Assembly: GCA_009746045.1 (NCBI GenBank)
Contig: RPFO01000022.1
Coordinates: 1,798,660 to 1,862,659 of the forward strand
Source of the DNA: Mesostigma viride
Taxonomy: Eukaryota > Streptophyta > Mesostigmatophyceae > Mesostigmatales > Mesostigmataceae
Direction: 5' to 3'
DNA length: 64,000 bases
Numbering within the stretch: position 1 is the stretch's first letter; the number at the start of each line of letters is the position of its first letter. Positions 45,127-55,072 of the stretch are shown here, piece by piece. The translations under genes were made by a program, and so were the position numbers. The notes beneath the pieces were generated by a model that was given only the letters and a program-made list of their open reading frames with translations, had not been told where the DNA came from and made no database searches.

Positions 45127-46484
45127 GACGATGCTGGCTCCAAGTAAAGCCCGCGTCTACAGCTTGTAACCCCTGAACGGAGCAACCCCTCGAAGGTACC
45201 TGGCTCGGAGGCACTTGGCGTTTTATAAATAGCTAATGTTGTTTCCTTGACCCGGTGATGGCCGGTACGTAAAGACGCAAATTACCGCAGCAAATGGTTA
45301 CGTTTACAGGCGCAAAAGAAATGGTCACGCGCCAAAAGACGTTAGTTCGACATGTACGTTGAAAAACTACAGCAGCATTACCTAATCAGGAATGGCGTAG
45401 AGAGCTAGCGACGGCCAGGGCATGCTTCCGGGCGCGTCGATAAAGCATCAAATACATGTAGCCTCCGGCCAAATTCTCGTTTACCCAACACAGGAGATGA
45501 TTATCGAGATCGCTACGTATCAACTATCGCACGTGACTTGCATCGGGCAGAGCGCGTACAGAATCAGCTCAGCTCAGTAAATCAGTTAGCTCAACGTGAA
45601 CGCCATGCGTCGTGCCTAATAACTCCTTGCGCGGTTATCAAGTGTCGGTTACTATGAAGCTGACAAGTGACATCACCCGACGGCCGACGGGATGACGGGA
45701 TCTCGTACTGTACAGCAGTACTTTTTCCTCAAGGCGTGCTTCAGAGGTGCCCTACTGTACAGAGCTGCCCTTGGGCGGCGTGGGACACAACAACAACAAC
45801 AACAGTACAGACAAGGCTACTGTACAACCCCCCCACCACGTTGGTTCCGGCCTATCCAGGGTCTTAAAGTTGTGTCCAGGGCGGGAAATCTACATACGTC
45901 TGGGAACCTTTTTAACATATGGGGGGGGGCGTATTTAGTTCAGTTTACATACGATTGTGCCTGGGTACTCATTTTTTGCTTCCAGGAACCCTATTTTACA
46001 CCGAAGGTTCCCCACTGTACTGTACAGTACAACTAAGGAAATCAAACTACCGTACTGTGATATTCCAGGGTTAGCTCCTGGTTTTTCCTGGGTCCGGGAG
46101 TGAGGGCAATCAGCGTTGAAGGCGTTGAGCAACGCCAGGTAGCCAGGCTGAGGGGCGAAGGGGTCGTCGCCTCAACGTGCACAGACCCGAGGCTGCTTTT
46201 TCAGGCCTTGCCACCTTCAACCCTCAGCGGTGCGCACTACTGTACCTATTTTCCAGCTAATTACTGCTGGTTTCGTTCCATTGCTGGCGTGCTCGTTCGG
46301 AATATGGTTTAAGGGGATAACGGAGCCTGTACTATTATTGTCACATTCTTGAATGCTGACGGTTTGTTCCCCAGCTTTTTAGCGGTTGTTGTAATCGAAG
46401 ATGTCGGTGGCAATGCTTCAGCGGGTTGAAGCAAAATGACAACATTTGTCCTGGGTTAGAGGCGAAGAAGCCCGCTGGTACAAC
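45127..46484. other. Divergent intergenic region with TGTAC-type palindromic words
   Basis: Separates the secreted protein gene (minus) and NMT (plus). Between 45705 and 46245 the words ACTGTACAG, CTACTGTAC and TACTGTACAGTAC recur about seven times. They could be regulatory sites or an old repeat. No gene was recognised. Confidence 0.4.
45221..45234 (-). promoter_or_regulatory. Possible TATA box of the secreted protein gene
   Basis: On the minus strand CTATTTATAAAACG lies about 97 bp upstream of the first Met. Placement is plausible for a core promoter; the transcription start is unknown. Confidence 0.4.
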
Positions 46485-49400
46485 ATGTCGGATAAGAACG
46501 TCGCGGCGCCGCCTACTGGCGATGGCGGCGAGAAGCAAAGCAGCCATGACGAGCGTGCAGCAGCAGGGCCAGCCAATGACGTGGACTCGGTGGCTCACAA
46601 GGTGGGATGCCGTTTATTGTTTCGTGCTGGGAAGGGGTCCTGTTTCAGTCTGGCCTACACGACAATCAATCTATGCTCTGAGGGTACTGTCGCTGCAAGC
46701 CTGGCACTACTTTAGGATGCTGTCATGCAGATGTTTGCTCGGCTATTTGTAATGGCGTTCTCTTGTCTCGAGTTTTTGCCTTCATCCCGTATTATTGGCG
46801 CCTGATCCTTTATTTTGCCCCCCTCCCCCTCCCCCGCCCCCTCATCCCTCAATCTGGCCCGAATCGGCCCGTAGACGGTGCTTGGTTTTGATATCGACGC
46901 TGTTAGTGTCATATATTACACCTCATTTTGTCTTGTGACGTTGGGCCATGTTGTCGGGACCACGCGTTTGCCACATCAGCTATCCAAGGCTAACCTCGGA
47001 GCCCTCGTTGCCCGTGGGGCGGAGAGGAAGCGGCATCAATTTTGGGAGACGCAGCCAGTGGCTCAGTTCACGGACGACAAGGTGCGGATGACAGGTGCTG
47101 GTTGCGGATGACAGTAGTTGGTCGCGGATGACAGCTGTTGGTTATGGTTTACGGTTGTTGGTGACGGACGACATGTATTGACGCGGTGAATGCTTCATAT
47201 GCTACATTATTGGAAGCCGTAGAGTGTTGCATGCGGAGAAGGGGTCGCGTTTGCGAGGCCTGGTATTCGCTGGCTGATACTTTCACAGCCTCTTGTCTGA
47301 TAGATGCGTTGCACCGGTCACGGTGAATGCCCCTATGGAAGTGAAACTCATGCCCTGTCTCGCCCCACTCCTTCCTCCTGGAAGCGTATAGTGGTGGTTG
47401 GAGTCACAAGTCAAAAAGTAAATGCACAGAACCCAGCTAGCAACCTAGTAGGCAGTTGTTCTCACACAGCTAGTGGGGAAAGAACGGTTACGCACACGCG
47501 GACAACTGAGAATGGTGTTGCAGACGCGCCACACACTTGGCGTGCCGTCCCCAGCACAGTATCCTGGCAGGGTTTGGGCTTCTTGCGACGGTACTACGTT
47601 TGCATTTTGGCGTTGTGTATATTACACTATGCAGTATGATGTTATTCTGTACACTACTACACTAGGGAAAACCGCTTCTGTTTATCCTGGCAACGTCGAT
47701 GCATGCCTCATGTGGAAACAGGGGCATGTTAAAGGTCCCTATCGCCCCTAGCCACACTTTTTGTCGTGGGGTTGAAGCAAGGAAATTGTCCACCCCATAC
47801 ACCATGCCATGCCACACCACAGTGGCCACACTTCCAACCCCATCGCTTCAGCTTGCGCCCTTGGCACTAACCCCTATTGCTGGGAGAAGTTTCGTTGGCT
47901 TGGCAGATTTTGTTGGCTGGGCATGTTTTGTTGGCTGTCTGTTGCCTCTTCGCTCAGCTACACACACACACACACACACACGCCGCCCCCCCCCATCCAC
48001 CCTACCCCAAACCCCTCCACCCCACCCCACCCCACCCACACAGGAGGAGGGCCTTCCCGAGGGCCCCATTGAGCCCCCCCAGCGCGTGGAGGATGTGCGG
48101 CAAGAGCCCTACCCGCTGCCGCCTTCGTTTGACTGGTGTGTGTGCGACATGGGGGACCCCGGTGTCCTGGAGGAGGTGTACAGCCTGCTGACCAACAACT
48201 ATGTGGAGGACGACGACAACATGTTCCGCTTCGACTACTCGGCCGCGTTCATCATCTGGGCGCTGCAGCCGCACGGGTGAGTGGGATATAGGGGGCTGGA
48301 ATAGCTTGGGTGAGTGGGATATGGGGGCTGCAATAGCATGGGTGAGTGGGATATAGGGGGCTGCAATAGCATGGGTGAGTGGGATATAGGGGGCTGCAAT
48401 AGCATGGGTGAGTGGGATATAGGGGGCTGCAATAGCATGGGTGAGTGGGATATGGGGGCTGCAATAGCATGGGTGAGTGGGATATAGGGGGCTGCAATAG
48501 CTTGGGTGAGTGGGATATGGGGGCTGCAATAGCATGGGTGAGTGGGATATAGGGGGCTGCAATAGCATGGGTGAGTGGGATATAGGGGGCTGCAATAGCA
48601 TGGGTGAGTGGGATATAGGGCTCAGCACGCGCACGCTTGTGTACATTGTGGGGGCGCTGCACCCACAGAGGTGTGTGGCATGTTGGCCTAGTGCTTGCAC
48701 TCATTGGTAGAAAGGAATAGCAGGGTTACTCGTAGATGCAAGCATCAGCTGCCAGGACATGCCATGACGTGTCATGCACCGATCATATAGACCTCTGATA
48801 CCTATGTTACCGCAGTGGTCAAAATCACTTTGCGTCTAATTGTTTGCGAATCGACCTCGCAAACTGCTATTAATGGGCTTCATTTTGGGTCGCAAAGTTC
48901 AAATGTTACCGCGCCGCGCCTGCGCCGCGCCGCACAGCCCCAAGCCTAGCTATTTTAATCAGAGCTACCCAATGGATCAATCAAGTTTCTCAGTTGGGTA
49001 GTTGGGTTACATCGAAAGGGGGCCAAGGGATATGAAGTCGGTGAGACCCAAGCCACTGACCACAAACAAGTCGATCGGCTCGCAAACCTAAAACTTTGCC
49101 TTCGTTTTGGGTCGCAAACTATAAATTTCAAGTTGTTTTGGGGTCGCAAAGTAATTATTCGCAAAGTGCTTCTGACCACTATGGTAGTTATCATAGGTGA
49201 TAGGTATCCTATGTACCATCGGTAGACAAGTGTCTTACGGGATTGCGCATGGTGCAGGGTCATAAAAAGTATGTTCTTGCTGTCTGAAAAGTGCTCACTC
49301 CTTGTGTTGCTATCATGCAACAATGACATGCTCCAAGCATAGGCATTTGTTTCATTGTTTTTAAAAAATCAACCATGTCGCCGACAGTGTGCACCATTCT

Positions 49401-52400
49401 CCTTTCCATATGTGTTGGCTGCTGTCCCAAAATACTGACAACTTCATCTCTGCCCCTGAGGCGCGACCACGGCATTCCTGTCCCCTTGGCCTGTGCTTGC
49501 GCTGTCCCATCCGCGGTCATGCTGTGCCTTGGGCGGTGCCATCATGCGCCAATGCCACCCATGTCATGCCATCGCCACTGCCACCCATGGCATGCCGTCC
49601 TGTGCCATCTCCTGCCTTGGTGCTGGTTCTGCCGTGCCGTGCCATTCCTCGCATCGAGTCATTCAGTTGTGGCGGTGGCGTCACGCGCTGAGCCATGCCA
49701 TGCCCTGCCGTCCTGCATGGTTGGGGTGTGCCCTCCTGCGTGCTTGGGGTGTGCCGTCTGGCAGCTACTACCCTGACTGGCACATCGGCGTGCGCGTCAA
49801 GGCCACCAACAAGCTGGTTGCGCTCATCACGGGTGTGCCTGCTAGCATCCGCGTGGACGGCAACCTCGTGCGGATGGCAGAGATCAATTTCCTCTGCGTG
49901 CACAAGAAGCTGCGCTCCAAGAGACTCGCGCCCGTGCTCATCCGCGAGGTATGCCCGTTCATGCAACAGTAATAATGTACAGTATAATGGTATAATGTAT
50001 TCATTATTTGCTGTTATCTTGTTATGGTTGTAGCTCATGCGCGAGGTATGGCCGTTCATGCAACAGTAATAATGTACAGTATAATGTATTCATTATTTGC
50101 TGTTATCTTGTTATGGTTGTAGCTCATGCGCGAGGTATGGTCGTTCATGCAACAGTAATAATGTACAGTATAATGTATTCATTATTTGCTGTTATCTTGT
50201 TATGGTTGTAGCTCATGCGCGAGGTATGGCCGTTCATGCAACAGTAATAATGTACAGTATAATGTATTCATTATTTGCTGTTATCTTGTTATGGTTGTAG
50301 CTCATGCGCGAGGTATGGCCGTTCATGCAACAGTAATAATGTACAGTATAATGTATTCATTATTTGCTGTTATCTTGTTATGGTTGTAGCTCATGCGCGA
50401 GGTATGGCCGTTCATGCAACAGTAATAATGTACAGTATAATGTATTCATTATTTGCTGTTATCTTGTTATGGTTGTAGCTCATGCGCGAGGTATGGCCGT
50501 TCATGCAACAGTAATAATGTACAGTATAATGTATTCATTATTTGCTGTTATCTTGTTATGGTTGTAGCTCATGCGCGAGGTATGGCCGTGGGTATTGTTG
50601 CGTATACGTATTCAGAAGTTGCATCTGATGAATTCCGTGGCTCGAGCTCATTTGCGAAGTATTTTCCCTCATGCATCCTTCAAGGATGCCTCTCATTGAA
50701 AGGTGCGGCCCAGCCGCGCCCCCATTTCCTCCCGTGCCGCATCCCTGCGGTCATGTCTGCCCGCCTAACTCCTCATCTGAACCGCCCATGTGCTTCTCCG
50801 CCCGTGGTGGCTTCTCACGTCGCCACTTGTCATGTGCACGGCTTCTCGCGCCCAGATCACCCGCCGCGTGCACCTGCGCGACATCTGGCAGGCGTCCTAC
50901 ACCGCCGGCGTGGTGCTGCCGCGACCCATCACTAGCTGCAGGTGGGGACCCTAAAGTTAGCCTATGATTTCTCTTTGTGAGTTCAGTCGATAATATTGAT
51001 GCCTGACGTTGGAAGACAGCCAGTTCAAAGAGTTGTCGCCTTGCAAAGAAAAATTACCCTGGCAGGACAAGCCCCTCTGCTCAAAACTTTCGCGCAAGAG
51101 TGTGCACAGCTAGCCAAGGCTGGCACAGGAGGTGTGAAGTGGTGCGTATTGCAGTTATGATCACTACTGATGTGGGACTTTTGTGCAAGCGGCACAAGGC
51201 TTTTGCACAATATTTATCATGACTATTGCCTCTCTGGTCAGCTTGAAACTGGGTGCATGGGCATGAATGGGCATGAGTAGAAGGAAACTGCTGATTGCCG
51301 CGAAGGCAATGGCTTGCAGAAGCCAGTCACACTTCTGCCAGCCACACTTCTCTGTATAGGGTTTAAGATTCTACTTGCCATCCATGCTTCCTGTATAGGG
51401 TTTAGGATATCTTTGTAGGCCAGAGTCTCTTAGTCATTGACTAGCTACCGTGTGTGAATGTGGGTGCCCGTTGACGCCTGCCCTTTGGTCATGTGGTACT
51501 GCCTGGACACACCAGAAAAGCACTCGTGCATGGATTGTTAGTGGTGGTCCATCTAACCTACCCTACAATGGGTTTGCTTCCATGGAGGCCGGGGGTGCTT
51601 TGATGGAGTTCCTATTGCTTCCCTATCGCTTCCACTCTGCTCCAAGGATCGCCTTACATCTCTCGTCCATGGTTGGTGGTCTGTCTCCCGCATCGCTCAC
51701 CCATGGCCTGTGGTCTAGCTCCCGCATCGCTCACCCATGGCCTGTGGTCTAGCTCCCGCATCGCTCACCCATGGCCTGTGGTCTAGCTCCCGCATCGCTC
51801 ACCCATGGCCTGTGGTCTAGCTCCCGCATCGCTCACCCATGGCCTGTGGTCTAGCTCCCGCATCGCTCGTTTATGGCCTGTGGTCTAGCTCCCGCATCGC
51901 TCGAATATGGTCACATTTTTCCCCCACTTGCCAGTACTCACCTTTGTGCGTGTAGTCTCAGCTGCATAGCTTGCGCCCTGGTCTTTGTTATTTTTCGCGG
52001 AATAACGTCGCGGCTTACCTACTTTTATGTCGATGCTCATCCGTGGCGTGTCCGCGCCTGGCTGCCTGCCTCTCCCCCTTCCCCATGTGCAGGTACTGGC
52101 ATCGCTCGCTGCAGCCCAAGAAGCTGATCGACGTGGGCTTCTCGCACCTTGCGGTGAGACGCGATGGATCCGAGCACAGGGGGGGGGGGGGGGGGGAGTA
52201 GGCGGCGGTGGTGGTGGTGGTGAGTATCCAAGGGGGGATGTTTTGATACAAGCAAAGCGGGGTGGGGTGGGTGGGGGGGTTGGGTGGGGGGGTAGCGTAA
52301 TTTACGCTCAATGGTAAGGGCGTATTTAAGCATGTGATGCAGACAATCTTTGTTGTTAACTTTTGCGTTTTGATACTAATATTAGGTTGATTGGTGAGTA

Positions 52401-55022
52401 CTCCGCGATTGGCATAGTAATCCGCGGCATGCCTCTGCGCATGGCACACAAGTACCTACTCATGTGGTGGGGGTTTGGTCACGCGCTCGTGGGCCCTGGG
52501 TGAGACCAGTCTTCCATAAACAAGCCGAGCAATCCAATTATCGAGTATGCGCGTGCCTCGCATGCTGGATAGGGGCCAAGAGCCCCTGAGCTGGCTGGTA
52601 TAGTTGAATAGTTCGACCGTAAAACTATGCTTGCCATTGTGCAATGTGCGGGCGTGGAAGCCTGTTGGGAAATTGTATCCGGTATGGTACCAAACTATTT
52701 CACTGTTACTTGGTTGACATTCCGGTTACTAGGTGCTGGCTTGTGGAGGTCCAGAGTGCAGCGGTGGTCAACCAGGAGTCACCTTTGGCCGGCTTCTGCC
52801 GGCGTGACCCAGTGAGTAGTACTCCTACTCACATCCGCCCCCGCGGGGCCAGCAGTTAGATTCGATCCACTGGTTCATATTGGAGAATTTCGAACGCACT
52901 TGCACCGCTCACCGGTAAAGAGCTTTTTCGCAGTTGGGCTATGGCATGGGATGCCTTCGGATCAGGAGACCAATATAGCCGCGAAATCATGCAAGAGGTC
53001 CTGTGTTCGAATCCGGTACGGTACCAAAATATTTCCCTGTTGGGTAAGTTCCCAAGAGAATGCCCAGGCTGGTAGCTCTGTTGGGTATCCCACGGGTCCT
53101 CCGCTGGACTTGTAATCCTCTTACATGTGCGCAGGAAAGAAACAAAAAAAGGATGGGAGGGGGGCATTGTGTGTGTGTGTCTGTGTTTGGTGGACTGGTG
53201 GTGGTGGTCGTGGGGGTGGTGGGTGGGGTGGGGGATGGGGGGTGGGTGGGTTGGGGTGGGGGTGGGTGGGGTGAGGGGTGGCGGTGGCGGTGGCGGTGGC
53301 GGTGGCGGTGGGTGGGTGGGTGGGTGGGTGGGTGGGTGGGTGGGTAGGTGGGTGGGTGGGTGGGTGGGTGGGTGGGTGGGTGGGTGGGTGGGTGGGTGGG
53401 TGGGTGGGTGGGTGGGTGGGTGGGTGGGTGGGTGGGTGGGTGGGTGGGTGGGTGGGTGGGTGGGTGGGTGGGTGGGTGGGTGGGTGGGTGGGTGGGTGGG
53501 TGGGCCGGTGGGTGGGCCGGTGGGTGGGCCGGTGGGTGGGCCGGTGGGTGGGCCGGTGGGTGGGCCGGTGGGTGGGCCGGTGGGTGGGCCGGTGGGTGGG
53601 CCGGTGGGTGGGCCGGTGGGTGGGCCGGTGGGTGGGCCGGTGGGTGGGCCGGTGGGTGGGCCGGTGGGTGGGCCGGTGGGTGGGCCGGTGGGTGGGCCGG
53701 TGGGTGGGTCGGTGGGTGGGCCGGTGGGTGGGCCGGTGGGTGGGCCGGTGGGTGGGCCGGTGGGTGGGCCGGTGGGTGGGCCGGTGGGTGGGCCGGTGGG
53801 TGGGCCGGTGGGTGGGCCGGTGGGTGGGCCGGTGGGTGGGCCGGTGGGTGGGCCGGTGGGTGGGCCGGTGGGTGGGCCGGTGGGTGGGCCGGTGGGTGGG
53901 CCGGTGGGTGGGCCGGTGGGTGGGCCGGTGGGTGGGCCGGTGGGTGGGCCGGTGGGTGGGCCGGTGGGTGGGCCGGTGGGTGGGCCGGTGGGTGGGCCGG
54001 TGGGTGGGCCGGTGGGTGGGTGGGTGGGTGGGTGGGTGGGTGGGTGGGTGGGTGTGGGTGGGTGGGTGGGTGGGTGGGTGGTGGGGGTGGTGGGGGTGGG
54101 TGGGTGGGGGGGTGGGGGGGGGGGGGGAGGGGGGGGGGGGGGCGGGGGAGGGGGGCGGGGAGGGGGGGGGGGGGGGGGGGGAGGGGGGAGGGGGGGGGGG
54201 AGGGGGGGGGGGGGGAGGGGGGGGGGGGGGGGAGGGGGGAGGGGGGGGAGGGGGGGGGGGAGGGGGGGGAGGGGGGGGGGGGGGGGGAAGGGGGGGAAGG
54301 GGGAGGGGGGGAAGGGGGGGAAGGGGGAAGGGGGGGGAAGGGGGGGGGAAGGGGGGGGAAGGGGGGGGAAGGGGGGGAAGGGGGGGGAAGGGGGGGGAAG
54401 GGGGGGGAAGGGGGGGGAAGGGGGGGGAAGGGGGGGAAGGGGGAAGGGGGGGAGGGGGGGGAGGGGGGGAGGGGGGGGGAGGGGGGGAGGGGGGGGAGGG
54501 GGGGGAGGGGGGAGGGGGGGGAGGGGGGGAGGGGGGGAGGAGGGGGAGGGGGGGGGAGGGGGGGGGGAGGGGGGGGGAGGGGGGGGAGGGGGGGGGAGGG
54601 GGGGGGCAGGGGGGGAAGGGGGGAAGGGGGGGAAGGGGGGGAAGGGGGGGGGGGGGGGAAGGGGGGGAAGGGGGGGGAAGGGGGGGGATTTCTTGGCATG
54701 CACTTGACCTAGCGCCCAGTCCTGCATGGCGCTGGTCACTTCTCTCCAATTGTCGCTCCACACTTAACATTCCTTCCCATGTACCACTTTGACACTATCC
54801 GGAAAGCATCCCACTTTTCATGGCATTATCAAGTGACGAATGCCGTGCCACCACCCGCCACACACGTACGTACAACCGTCAGCCCTGCACGCACAAATAT
54901 TTTATTATCGCATGCGACCGCTGTCAACCCACCCATCCTCCTTGACCGCCACCGCCCCAAATTTTTATCATACAATTTTCCTCCATCCCTATCTCATCCT
55001 CCCCACCCCACCCCACCCCACC

Positions 55023-55072
<50 letters not shown>

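Noticed and set aside
49937-50579. CRISPR-like array (regular 89-bp spacing)
   Set aside because: The whole 89-bp unit is repeated, with no variable spacers, in a eukaryotic intron; exon and splice-site content explains it.
53000-53115. Intact tRNA genes around the TGTTCGAATCC and GGTAGCTCTGTTGG words
   Set aside because: The B-box-like word precedes the A-box-like word, and no cloverleaf forms; better explained as SINE-like fragments.
52856-54792. 500-635-residue Pro/Thr or Gly/Trp-rich ORFs
   Set aside because: They derive from TGGG and GCCGGTGGGTGG repeats and the G-rich tract in an NMT intron.
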